Positions 45,385 through 52,675 of a DNA stretch of 64,000 bases are shown piece by piece; position 1 is the first letter of the stretch, and the number at the start of each line of letters is the position of its first letter. A program made the position numbers and the translations under genes. The notes beneath the pieces are model-generated. The model saw only the letters and a program-made list of their open reading frames with translations. It ran no database searches and was not told the DNA's origin. Source of the DNA: Streptomyces qaidamensis. GTDB lineage: Bacteria; Actinomycetota; Actinomycetes; Streptomycetales; Streptomycetaceae. Location of the stretch: NCBI RefSeq assembly GCF_001611795.1, contig NZ_CP015098.1, positions 4,340,001 through 4,404,000 on the forward strand. The letters run 5' to 3'.

Positions 45385-46038
45385 GTGACGGACGTCGAGG
45401 ACGTCACCCCGGAGTACCGGCGGCTGAGCTTCACCGACGGCGGTCTGCTGGCCGCCACCGGAGTGCACCCCACCATGTGGGTACGGCTGTGGTTCGACAA
45501 CGCGGGCAAGCCGCACCAGCGGGCCTACACCCTCGTCGACCCGGACGCCGAGACCGGCACCTTCCAGCTGGAGTTCGCCCTGCACGAGGGCTGTGCCAGC
45601 GACTGGGCGAGGGCGGCGAAGCCGGGCGACACCATCGAGGCGACCGTCCAGGGCACCGGCTTCGAGCACCCGGACCCCGCGCCCTCGCACCTCTTCGCCG
45701 TCGGCGACCCGGCCTCGCTCCCGGCCATCAACTCCCTCCTGGACGCCCTGGGCTCCGCCCCGGCCACCGTCTGGTTCGAGGGCGGCGACGACGACCTGCC
45801 GTTCCGCACCGACCCGGACCGGCACGAGCTGCGCAAGGTGCCGCGCCAGGATTCCGGCGCGCACCTCGTCGACCGGGTGAGGGCGGACCTGCCCGGCCTG
45901 CTCCGGGAGACGCCCGACCCGTACGTCTGGATCGCCTGCGACACGGCGACGACCCGGGCCCTCGGGGCGTACGTCCGCAAGGAACTGGGCCTGCCCAAGC
46001 AGCGGGTGCACGCGCTGGGGTACTGGCGGGCGACCTGA
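45385..46038 (+). CDS. Siderophore-interacting (ferric reductase-type) protein, damaged start
   Basis: FAD-binding siderophore-interacting protein: YRRLSFTDGG, HQRAYTLVDPDAETGTFQLEF (flavin-binding RxYT), WARAAKPGDTIEATVQG, and a C-terminal ACDTATTRALGAYVRKELG region. It would reduce ferric siderophores with NAD(P)H. Coding similarity clearly begins upstream (GWEGAVLKLLRGKDFEF), but between the in-frame TAG at 45259 and GTG 45385 there is no ATG, GTG or TTG. An AGG at 45316, with a ribosome-site-like GGGGCGGAAAA ahead, sits where a start would be expected. From GTG 45385 the product is 217 aa and lacks its first strand. Confidence 0.82.
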   Translation: MTDVEDVTPEYRRLSFTDGGLLAATGVHPTMWVRLWFDNAGKPHQRAYTLVDPDAETGTFQLEFALHEGCASDWARAAKPGDTIEATVQGTGFEHPDPAPSHLFAVGDPASLPAINSLLDALGSAPATVWFEGGDDDLPFRTDPDRHELRKVPRQDSGAHLVDRVRADLPGLLRETPDPYVWIACDTATTRALGAYVRKELGLPKQRVHALGYWRAT

Positions 46039-46074
46039 GCGGCGGCCGGGCCCGCGCCGGGGGATGATCGGGGC

Positions 46075-46668
46075 ATGGACGTCACACTTCACCTCGCCCA
46101 GGATCCCGAGGCCGACGCGCTGCTCGGCCGCAGTCCGCTCGCCGCGCTGGTCGGCATGCTGCTGGACCAGCAGGTTCCTATGGAGTGGGCGTTCAAGGGC
46201 CCGGCGACGATCGCCCAGCGGCTGGGCGGCGACGACCTGGACGCGCACGAGATCGCCGCGCACGAGCCGGAGGCCTTCGCCGCGCTGCTCTCCCAGAAGC
46301 CGGCGGTGCACCGCTACCCGGGCTCCATGGCCAAGCGGATCCAGCAGCTGTGCGCGTACCTCGTCGAGCACTACGACGGTGACGCCGAGGCCGTCTGGAA
46401 GGACGCCGGCACCGGCAAGGACCTGCTGAAGCGGCTCGCGGAACTGCCCGGCTTCGGCAAACAGAAGGCCCAGATCTTCCTCGCCCTCCTCGGCAAGCAG
46501 CTCGGGGTGCGGCCCACGGGCTGGCGAGAGGCCGCGGGCTCCTACGGCGAGCCGGACTCGTTCCGCTCGGTCGCCGACATCACCGGCCCCGAGTCACTGG
46601 TCAAGGTACGGGCCCACAAGCAGGAGATGAAGGCAGCGGCCAAGGCGTCGAAGGCCACCGGAAAGTAG
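46075..46668 (+). CDS. HhH-GPD-type base-excision repair protein
   Basis: 197 aa. DNA glycosylase-like protein with the helix-hairpin-helix near residue 128 (LAELPGFGKQKAQIFLALLG). N-terminal half is helical with LDQQVPMEWAFKGP. The catalytic Asp that normally follows the HhH (GPD) is not obvious: the segment reads LGVRPTGWREAAG. The activity, perhaps on uracil or alkylated bases, is unproven. Its ATG is 37 nt after the reductase gene and may be read from the same iron-controlled transcript. Confidence 0.85.
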   Translation: MDVTLHLAQDPEADALLGRSPLAALVGMLLDQQVPMEWAFKGPATIAQRLGGDDLDAHEIAAHEPEAFAALLSQKPAVHRYPGSMAKRIQQLCAYLVEHYDGDAEAVWKDAGTGKDLLKRLAELPGFGKQKAQIFLALLGKQLGVRPTGWREAAGSYGEPDSFRSVADITGPESLVKVRAHKQEMKAAAKASKATGK

Positions 46669-46845
46669 CCGCCGCCGCACGCCTCCGGCGGGTGGACGCG
46701 GGCACCGGTCAGTCGACCCGGGGGGCCGGCCGGCCGCGGGGTGCCGCCGGCCGCCCGGTCAGGCGGCGAGCACGCGGCCGCACCTGCGCCGGCCCTCAGA
46801 CGCCGAACCTCCGGCCACGAGCGCCGTCCGCAGGCTCCCCCAAAT

Positions 46846-47194
46846 CCACCGGCAAGCATCGAGCACGCCAGACACCGACACCGGCCCGCCACCAAAACCC
46901 ACGGCGCACCCGACGGCAGGACATCGAACACCACGCCGCACGGACCACCCGCGACCAGGCTCCGGCCAAGCCGCACGGACGTCAGGCCACAGACCGGCCC
47001 AAGGCCACCGGCAAGCAGCGAGCACACGAGACACCGACACCGGCCCGCCGCCAGAACCCGGGGCGCGGCCGACGTGCGGGCAGCGAGCTCCTGGCCCGCA
47101 GGGGCACCCCCGAGCAGCAAGCACCCCGGGCACGGGCACCGGCCCGCAGACTCGCCCAGGGCCGCCGGTGAGCAGCGTGCGCCCGACACCTCGG
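46846..47194. repeat. Imperfect ~158-bp repeats in a long gene-free stretch
   Basis: Between the HhH gene and the next plausible gene (~800 nt) no frame has convincing bias. Three copies of the core CCACCGGCAAGCA(G/T)CGAGCAC begin at 46846, 47005 and 47162 (diverged), spaced 159 and 157 bp. After the first two cores the next ~45 bp (GACACCGACACCGGCCCGCC) is also conserved. Apparent proteins on either strand just echo the repeat. Confidence 0.75.
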
Positions 47195-47318
47195 CGTCAT
47201 TCGGCCGGCCCGGCTCAGGTGGCGGCTGCCTGCGGTGCGATCCCAGCATGAACCATGAGCGAGCCACCCGACGGCTCCCCCTGGGACCCGGAGCACGACG
47301 CCTCCGACATACGACGCC

Positions 47319-47351
47319 CCGCATCCCCGGCCCCCCGCCGCGGGGATGCGG
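47319..47351. terminator. Strong hairpin in the gene-free stretch
   Basis: CCGCATCCCCG - 11 nt - CGGGGATGCGG, an 11-bp perfect stem, flanked by further CGCCTCC/GGAGGCG complementarity. No T run. It might terminate transcription from the upstream repeat region. Confidence 0.5.
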
Positions 47352-47467
47352 GAGGCGTGAGGTCCCGCTGTCGCGACCTCCCCGGGCCCCTCGCCGGCTT
47401 GGGCCGAGCGAGCGGATCTCGCGACCTGCGGGATGAGCCGCGCGGACGGCGGGGGGAATGACGTCCC

Positions 47468-47800
47468 GTGAGCCCCGAACCGCAGCCGGAACCCCGCGGC
47501 CTCCGCCGCCTCATCTGGCTGCGCGTGCTCGTCCTGCTGCTCGCCCTGCTCGTGCCGGGCGCCCACGCCGAGGCGCTGACGGGGCCGACGGCGACCGTCT
47601 CCGGGGAGAGCACCACCGTCGAGTGCGACCTCTTCGACACGGCCCTGCGCCCACCGGCCCGGGGCGTCCGCCGCACCGCCGCTCCGCCGGCCCCGGCCCC
47701 GCTCCCCGAGCCTGCCCACACCGCACGGCTCCCCCTGCCCGTCCCCGCGGACCCGCCGTACGACCCTCGTCCCCTGCGTTCCGAGGTCCTGCGCTGCTGA
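47468..47800 (+). CDS. Small secreted or membrane-anchored protein of unknown function
   Basis: 110 aa from GTG. One hydrophobic segment (residues 15-33: LIWLRVLVLLLALLVPGAHA) with an AHA-type signal peptidase site, then ~70 residues rich in Pro, Arg and Thr with two cysteines (VECDLFD and the very C-terminal Cys). The ribosome site is only fair (GGGGGG, ~12 nt). Codon bias supports the frame. No family recognised. Confidence 0.6.
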   Translation: MSPEPQPEPRGLRRLIWLRVLVLLLALLVPGAHAEALTGPTATVSGESTTVECDLFDTALRPPARGVRRTAAPPAPAPLPEPAHTARLPLPVPADPPYDPRPLRSEVLRC

Positions 47801-47877
47801 CAGGTCCGTCCCGGACCCGGTCTGTCCGTCCGTCCCGCACGGAACCAGAACGACGAGCAACGACGAGGAACCCAGCC

Positions 47878-48045
47878 ATGCTCCAAGACCCGTACGCCGT
47901 CATGCGCGCCCTCCTGCGCGCGGAAGCCGCCCGCAGCACCCCCAAGCCCCGCCCCCGCCCCCACTCCCAGCCGGACACCCGGAAGCCGCCGCAGCCCCCG
48001 GAGGGGCAGGGACAAGGGCAGGGGCAGGGAAGAGATCGCGGCTGA
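47878..48045 (+). CDS. Small Pro/Arg/Gln-rich protein
   Basis: 55 aa: MLQDPYAVMRALLRAEAARS then a Lys/Arg/Pro-rich and Gln-Gly-repeat end (GQGQGQGRDRG). ATG has GAGGA 9 nt ahead. The N-terminal helix looks real; the rest is low complexity. It ends directly before a strong hairpin. Possibly cotranscribed with the preceding small gene (78-nt gap). Function unknown. Confidence 0.55.
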   Translation: MLQDPYAVMRALLRAEAARSTPKPRPRPHSQPDTRKPPQPPEGQGQGQGQGRDRG

Positions 48046-48055
48046 CGCAACCCGC

Positions 48056-48083
48056 ACGGCGGAGGCGCCCACGCCTCCGCCGT
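48056..48083 (+). terminator. Hairpin terminator, source of the adjacent repeat
   Basis: ACGGCGGAGGCG, CCCA loop, CGCCTCCGCCGT: perfect 12-bp stem 11 nt after the small gene. Its right arm merges into the first copy of the 39-bp tandem array (CGCCGTCCCCATC). Confidence 0.78.
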
Positions 48084-48280
48084 CCCCATCACCTGCGTCG
48101 CATGGCCGACCGCCTCGGCCGTCCCCATCGCCTGCGCCGCGTGGCCTGCCGTCTACGCCGTCCCCATCGTCTGCGCCGCGTGGCCTGCCGTCTACGCCGC
48201 CCCCATCGCCTGCGCCGCGTGGCCTGCCGTCTACGCCGTCCCCATCGCCTGCGCCGCGGGCCTACCGCCTGCGCCGCCCC
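48070..48280. repeat. 39-bp tandem repeat array
   Basis: Unit CGCCGCGTGGCCTGCCGTC + TACGCCGTCCCCATCGCCTG (39 bp). Copies at 48096, 48135, 48174 and 48213, the middle ones differing at one or two bases, with a partial copy before and a decayed one after (48252-48280). The unit length is divisible by three but no translation looks real. It lies at the broken 3' end of the HerA-like pseudogene. Confidence 0.92.
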
Positions 48281-48296
48281 GAACGCCGTGCCGTGC

Positions 48297-48787
48297 CGAA
48301 CGGCGATCGGGTCGCCCGGACGGGGATGCCGCACCCGACGCCGCCCAGGGCGTAGTACTCCGCCGGGAAACCGGTCGCCGTCCAGCGCTGGTGGACGTCC
48401 GCGGCCCGGCCCTCGACCCGCCCGTCCGGGTGGCCCGGCGCGGCGATCCCGGACAGGTCGCCTTTCATGTCCGCGAGGAAGACGGGCACGCCCTGGGCGG
48501 ACAGCTGTTCGGCGATCAGCTGGAGCGTCTTGGTCTTGCCGGTGCCGGTGGCGCCGGCGACCAGCCCGTGGCGGTTGAGCATCGCCAGCGGCACCCGGAC
48601 CTGCGCGTCCGGCAGACACTGCCCGCCCCACAGCAGAGCGCCCAGATGGAGGGCCGGACCCGAGAAGGCGTAGCCGGAGGCGTCCGCCGGGCCGGGTCAG
48701 CGATCCGCAGAGCCTCCTGGGGAGGGCGGCGGCACGCGCGGACACCTCCGGGGCGGAGGCCGACGGCATGGTCTCGCGGTCCGGCAT
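48297..48787 (-). pseudogene. Broken HerA/DUF853-type ATPase gene (5' fragment)
   Basis: Remnant of the ~500-aa DUF853 (YjgR-like, HerA-type) ATPase. Recognisable pieces lie in three frames: MPDRETMPSASAPEVSARAA at the start, then EALRIADPAR in a second frame, then GYAFSGPALHLGALLWGGQ to the intact Walker A block LVAGATGTGKTKTLQLIAEQ in a third, ahead of which stands an in-frame TGA. The usual text continues through FLADMKGDLSGIA and GIPVRATRSPFG, then stops matching at about 48300, where the 39-bp repeat region begins. So only about a quarter of the family length remains; no functional ATPase is expected. Confidence 0.82.
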
Positions 48788-48894
48788 ATTCACGCACCTG
48801 TTTCCCCGTTCACACCACCTTGCGTGGATTTTTTCAGCGTCGTACTCGCTCGCCATGGCTGCGCCCGGAAGGTCTTGACCGGTAGGCTTTCCGT

Positions 48895-49191
48895 GTGATC
48901 TTCAAGCGCATCGGAAACGGCCGGCCGTACCCCGACCACGGCCGGGAAAGCACCCGGCAGTGGGCGGACGTCGCGCCGCGCCCGGTCCGCCTCGATCAGC
49001 TCGTGACGACCAAGGGTCAGCTCGATCTGGAAACACTGCTCGCCGAGGACTCGACGTTCTACGGCGACCTCTTCGCGCACGTCGTGAAGTGGCAGGGCGA
49101 CCTGTACCTGGAGGACGGGCTGCACCGCGCGGTGCGGGCGGCACTCCAGCAGCGCCAGGTGCTGCACGCACGCGTGCTCGAACTGGACTGA
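48895..49191 (+). CDS. Small conserved actinobacterial protein, ParB-nuclease-like pattern
   Basis: 98 aa from GTG with no ribosome site; a -10-like TAGGCT 6 nt upstream suggests a leaderless mRNA. The pattern RLDQLVTTKGQLDLETLLAED ... GDLYLEDGLHRAVRAALQQ resembles the ParB/Srx nuclease-like fold (strand-DGxHR-helix), with the DG-x-HR motif present. That is inference. The protein is very conserved in appearance, and likely essential-neighbour type. Monocistronic. Confidence 0.78.
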   Translation: MIFKRIGNGRPYPDHGRESTRQWADVAPRPVRLDQLVTTKGQLDLETLLAEDSTFYGDLFAHVVKWQGDLYLEDGLHRAVRAALQQRQVLHARVLELD

Positions 49192-49288
49192 TCCCCGCCG
49201 GTCGCGGGTTGGCCCTTTCGGGTTCCGCTGGGCGACGTCGAATGATCATCTAGTAGGCATCGTCGCCCGGGCGCACTACGCTGCGCTC

Positions 49289-49930
49289 ATGAGCATGCTG
49301 ACTCCCCCCGGCATGGGCGGCAAGTACCGCATCAAGGGCAACAAGTACCCCCGGATGCGCCGGCCCCGGCGGCGCGGCAGGCTCGTCGTCCTGACCGTCG
49401 CGTCCGTCGTCGTCCTCGGCGTGGGCGGCTGGGGCACGCTGCAGCTCATCGACGTCTTCACCGGCGGCGGAAGAAAGGCTTCGGCGGCCGGTGACGGGAC
49501 GGACTGCGGCACCACGACCAAGGCGAGCCCCTCGCCCAGCGCCGAGCCCCTGCCCCAGCCGCGCACGATCACCGTCAACGTGCTCAACGCCACCACCCGC
49601 GCGGGTTTGGCGAAGAAGACCGCCGACGAGCTCAAGAAGCGCGGCTTCAAGATCGGCGACGTGGGCAACGCGACCAAGCAGTACGACAAGAAGGTCAAGG
49701 GCACCGGTCTGCTGCTCGGCCCCGCCGCCGCGCTCGACACCTCACTGCCCGTGCTCGGCACCCAGCTCCCGGGCGCCGAACGGCGCACCGAGGCGTCCCG
49801 CAAGGGCGCCGCCGTCGACCTCGTCATCGGGGACGGCTTCAAGGAGCTGGCGAAAAAGCCGGACGCCGACCGGGCGCTGACCAAGCTGGCCACACCCGAG
49901 CCGGCGCCCACGACGAAGAAGGGCTGCTGA
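49289..49930 (+). CDS. LytR C-terminal domain protein, membrane-anchored
   Basis: 213 aa. Basic cytoplasmic N-terminus (RMRRPRRRGR), one membrane span (residues ~31-55: LVVLTVASVVVLGVGGWGTL), then a Ser/Pro linker and a LytR_C domain (TITVNVLNATTRAGLAKKTADEL ... GDVGNATKQYDKKVKG). LytR_C domains bind cell-wall polymer; they are fused to LCP ligases in other proteins, here stand-alone. ATG start with a -10-like TACGCT 6 nt ahead, so possibly leaderless. Convergent with upp. Confidence 0.9.
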   Translation: MSMLTPPGMGGKYRIKGNKYPRMRRPRRRGRLVVLTVASVVVLGVGGWGTLQLIDVFTGGGRKASAAGDGTDCGTTTKASPSPSAEPLPQPRTITVNVLNATTRAGLAKKTADELKKRGFKIGDVGNATKQYDKKVKGTGLLLGPAAALDTSLPVLGTQLPGAERRTEASRKGAAVDLVIGDGFKELAKKPDADRALTKLATPEPAPTTKKGC

Positions 49931-49943
49931 GAGGCCCTCCGGC

Positions 49944-50579
49944 CTACTCGGCCGCCCCGTACATGCGGTCGCCCGCGTCTCCGAGGCCCGGGACGATGTA
50001 GCCGTGCTCGTTCAGGTGCTCGTCGACCGAGGCGGTCACGACCGTCACCGGCGTGCCCGCGAGCTCGCGCTCCATGATCTCGACGCCCTCCGGGGCGGCC
50101 AGCAGCACCACGGCGGTCACGTCGTCGGCGCCGCGCCGGATCAGCTCCTGGATCGCCGCGACCAGCGTGCCGCCGGTGGCGAGCATCGGGTCGAGCACGT
50201 ACACCTGACGCCCCGACAGGTCCTCCGGCATCCGCGTCGCGTACGTGGAGGCCTGCAGCGTCTCCTCGTTGCGGATCATGCCGAGGAAGCCCACCTCGGC
50301 GGTCGGCAGCAGCCGGACCATGCCGTCCAGCATGCCGAGCCCGGCCCGCAGGATCGGCACCACCAGTGGCCGCGGGTGGGACAGCTTGACGCCCGTGGTC
50401 CGCGCGACCGGCGTCTGGATGTCGACCTGTTCGGTGCGCACGTCACGCGTGGCCTCGTAGGCGAGCAGGGTGACCAGCTCGTCGGCGAGACGGCGGAAGG
50501 TCGCGGAGTCGGTGCGCTGGTCGCGCAGCGTGGTGAGCTTGTGTGCGACCAGAGGGTGGTCGACGACGTGGAGGCGCAT
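49944..50579 (-). CDS. upp: Uracil phosphoribosyltransferase
   Basis: Pyrimidine salvage: uracil + PRPP to UMP. 211 aa starting MRLHVVDHPLVAHKLTTLRD, the family N-terminus; PRPP loop VYVLDPMLATGGTLVAAI, and C-terminal EHGYIVPGLGDAGDRMYG. A longer frame to 50618 has no support. A -10-like TAATGT lies 7 nt before ATG and no ribosome site is visible, so leaderless expression is likely. Confidence 0.97.
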   Translation of the reverse strand: MRLHVVDHPLVAHKLTTLRDQRTDSATFRRLADELVTLLAYEATRDVRTEQVDIQTPVARTTGVKLSHPRPLVVPILRAGLGMLDGMVRLLPTAEVGFLGMIRNEETLQASTYATRMPEDLSGRQVYVLDPMLATGGTLVAAIQELIRRGADDVTAVVLLAAPEGVEIMERELAGTPVTVVTASVDEHLNEHGYIVPGLGDAGDRMYGAAE

Positions 50580-50711
50580 GTCCACAACATTAACCGGGCG
50601 GGGTACCCCGGACCGCACGGCAAGCCCGCCGTCCGGCCGTCACCCGGTCACCGGCGTCAAACGGCCCGTCCGGGGGAAGGCGGAAGGGACGGACTGGGGG
50701 TGGTGAACCTG

Positions 50712-50945
50712 ATGCCCGACCGGAAATTCCGAGACGATCCGTCGCCGCGCACGCGGCCGGGGACGGGCCCGGAGCCCGACCTGACGAACGGGACCGACGA
50801 GTCCGACGCCGAACGCCGCCGGCGTCGCGCCCGCTTCCTGCGCGATCTGGCAGAGGCCCGGGAGCTGCGCGACCGCGTCCAGCCGCGCCGTGCCAAGACG
50901 GCCCGGCTGCGGCACGCCATGCGCATGCGCACCTTCCGCTGGTAG
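50712..50945 (+). CDS. Small highly basic protein of unknown function
   Basis: 77 aa: MPDRKFRDDPSPRTRPGTGP then an Arg-rich helix (AERRRRRARFLRDLAEAREL) and a basic end MRMRTFRW. GGGGGTGG lies 8 nt before ATG; a GTG three codons earlier is possible. Strong codon bias. Could bind RNA or the ribosome (inference). It lies between upp and the tadA pair. Confidence 0.7.
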   Translation: MPDRKFRDDPSPRTRPGTGPEPDLTNGTDESDAERRRRRARFLRDLAEARELRDRVQPRRAKTARLRHAMRMRTFRW

Positions 50946-51221
50946 GAAACGGGCGGGATAACCCCCGGCAAAGATCACGAACCGCGCGGCGGTTGTCGCG
51001 GCTGACCGTGCGTGGAGCGGGGCAAATCCGCGTACGATCCGCAGGTGGCGGCAACGGGCGTGCGAAGAGAACTGCCCAACACAGGGAGCCGAAGACGTCC
51101 CCTGAACGCCTTGTTTCTGCCACGATTCCGAGTGGGTGGGGCTCGGACGAGCACTCCCCGCCCGTAACCTCCGCCGGGGGGACCCCCAACCGGCACGCCT
51201 AAGACCAGTGGGAGAGTCACG

Positions 51222-51764
51222 GTGTACTTCGCCGCACTGCTCGCGCGCACCGAAGACGGGTGGGAAGCGAGCGACACAGAGCTCGACGATGTGGAGACCC
51301 TGTCGGATCTGGCCGACCTGGCCCGTGCAGCCTCCCCCGACGAGGACACGGTGCTCGTGCTCATCGAGCAGGAGGACGCCTGGTTCGGCGTCTTCCGCGT
51401 GGACGGCGAGGAGGACCCTCGCATCTACGTCTCGGACGCCGCCGCCGCTGCCCGCAGCAGCTACGGCGAGATCCTGCTCACCGACGAGCTGCTGGGCCGC
51501 GATCCGGACGACGGGGACGTCCTCGACGCCCTCGACCTCGACGGCACCGAGGACGGTGAAGCCGCCGAGGACGACGATGACGCCGAGGACGGCGCCGGGA
51601 CCGCCGGCTCCGCCGAGTCCGTGCCGCACGGCCCGGTCGGCGACGCCCTGATCCTGGACGACCTCGGCGTGAGCGAGAAGGAACTGCGCCTGATGTCGAC
51701 GGACGCCGTCACCGAGATCGCCGAGTCCCTGGGCGCCTCGGAGACCCTGGAGACCGTCCGCTGA
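51222..51764 (+). CDS. tRNA adenosine deaminase-associated protein
   Basis: 180 aa. N-terminal MYFAALLARTEDGWEASDTELDDV and an acidic low-complexity middle (Asp/Glu runs), then a conserved end LILDDLGVSEKELRLMSTDA. Found directly before tadA in Streptomyces (hence the family name); function unknown. GTG start with GGGAG ahead. It ends where the TadA-coding region begins, so the two are one operon. Confidence 0.93.
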   Translation: MYFAALLARTEDGWEASDTELDDVETLSDLADLARAASPDEDTVLVLIEQEDAWFGVFRVDGEEDPRIYVSDAAAAARSSYGEILLTDELLGRDPDDGDVLDALDLDGTEDGEAAEDDDDAEDGAGTAGSAESVPHGPVGDALILDDLGVSEKELRLMSTDAVTEIAESLGASETLETVR

Positions 51765-51820
51765 CCGGTCGTACCACCGCGGGGCCGCCGGATCCGGTCC
51801 GCGACCCCTGGCGGCCCGCG

Positions 51821-52252
51821 ATGCGACTCGCCCTGGACGAGGCCGCCGGGGCCGTCCGGGGCGGGGACGTCCCCGTCGGCGCCGTCGTCCTGGCCCCGGA
51901 CGGCGCGACCGTGCTCGCGGCCGGGCACAACGAACGCGAGGCCGGCGGCGATCCGACGGCTCACGCGGAGCTCCTCGCCCTGCGGCGGGCCGCGGCCGCC
52001 CTCGGCGCGTGGCGGCTCGCCGGCTGCACCCTCGTGGTCACGCTGGAGCCCTGCACGATGTGCGCGGGCGCGATCCAGCAGTCCCGCGTCGACCGGCTCG
52101 TCTACGGCGCCCGCGACGAGAAGGCCGGCGCGGCCGGTTCCCTCTGGGATCTGGTCCGCGACCGGCGGCTCAATCACCGGCCCGAGGTGATCGAGGGCGT
52201 GCTCGCCGAGGAGTGCGCCGGGCTGCTCACGGCGTTCTTCCGGGACCGCTGA
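51821..52252 (+). CDS. tadA: tRNA-specific adenosine deaminase (TadA)
   Basis: Zinc deaminase that converts A34 of tRNA-Arg(ACG) to inosine. HAE motif (TAHAELLAL near residue 45) and PCxxC (EPCTMCAGA near 75) are intact. ATG 51821 gives 143 aa; similarity appears to extend upstream (PDPVRDPWRPA), but the only starts there are non-standard (a CTG at 51761 overlapping the previous stop as CTGA). So the true start is uncertain. Downstream is tRNA-Ser. Confidence 0.95.
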   Translation: MRLALDEAAGAVRGGDVPVGAVVLAPDGATVLAAGHNEREAGGDPTAHAELLALRRAAAALGAWRLAGCTLVVTLEPCTMCAGAIQQSRVDRLVYGARDEKAGAAGSLWDLVRDRRLNHRPEVIEGVLAEECAGLLTAFFRDR

Positions 52253-52297
52253 ATACCGATTTCAAAGCATGCGGCTCCTTGCTGTAAGGTCTCCCTC

Positions 52298-52382
52298 GGT
52301 AGCGTGTCCGAGCGGCCGAAGGAGCTCGCCTCGAAAGCGAGTGTGGCGCAAGTCACCGAGGGTTCAAATCCCTCCGCTACCG
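52298..52382 (+). tRNA. tRNA-Ser (anticodon CGA)
   Basis: Acceptor GGTAGCG pairs with CGCTACC, anticodon stem CTCGC/GCGAG with loop CTCGAAA, long variable arm (TGTGGCGCAAGTCACC). 85 nt, discriminator G. Confidence 0.95.
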
Positions 52383-52387
52383 CTTGA

Positions 52388-52417
52388 GAAGGGCCCCGTC
52401 GACAGACGGGGCCCTTC
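52388..52417 (+). terminator. Terminator after tRNA-Ser(CGA)
   Basis: GAAGGGCCCCGTC, GACA loop, GACGGGGCCCTTC: 13-bp perfect stem five nt after the tRNA. Confidence 0.87.
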
Positions 52418-52498
52418 GTGCGATCAGCCTCTTCGTGTGCTCGGCCCTTCGTGCGATCATGTGCGCTGCATGGGACGCGAGTGACAGGGGAGGCCGCG

Positions 52499-52675
52499 AT
52501 GGCGGTGAACGCGAAGAAGGTCGCCGTCTACGCCCTCGTGGTCTTCGCGCTGTACGTGATCATCACGGACCCCGAGACGGCGGCCGACTACGTCCTCATA
52601 GGATTCCAGGGCATCTCGGATGCCGCCGGGGCCCTCGGCGACTTCGCCACGTGGGTCGCCAAGGGAGGAAAGTGA
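52499..52675 (+). CDS. Small membrane protein upstream of a Dabb protein
   Basis: 58 aa starting MAVNAKKVAVYALVVFALYV with one membrane span, then a helical GISDAAGALGDFATWVAKGG. Perfect ribosome site AGGGGAGG. Its stop TGA overlaps the next ATG by one base (TGATG), so the two are translationally coupled. Function unknown. Confidence 0.83.
   Translation: MAVNAKKVAVYALVVFALYVIITDPETAADYVLIGFQGISDAAGALGDFATWVAKGGK

Noticed and set aside
46692..47436. Overlapping open frames on both strands in the repeat-rich gap
   Set aside because: Their proteins only echo the ~158-bp DNA repeat, with Arg/Pro/Ala bias and no domain, and codon position bias is absent.
47255..47461. A 68-aa open frame before the small secreted protein gene
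   Set aside because: Its second half runs through a strong hairpin and loses codon bias; no ribosome site; not convincing as a gene.
48070..48280. CRISPR-like array
   Set aside because: The 39-bp units are directly adjacent with no unique spacers, and no cas gene is nearby. It is a simple tandem repeat.
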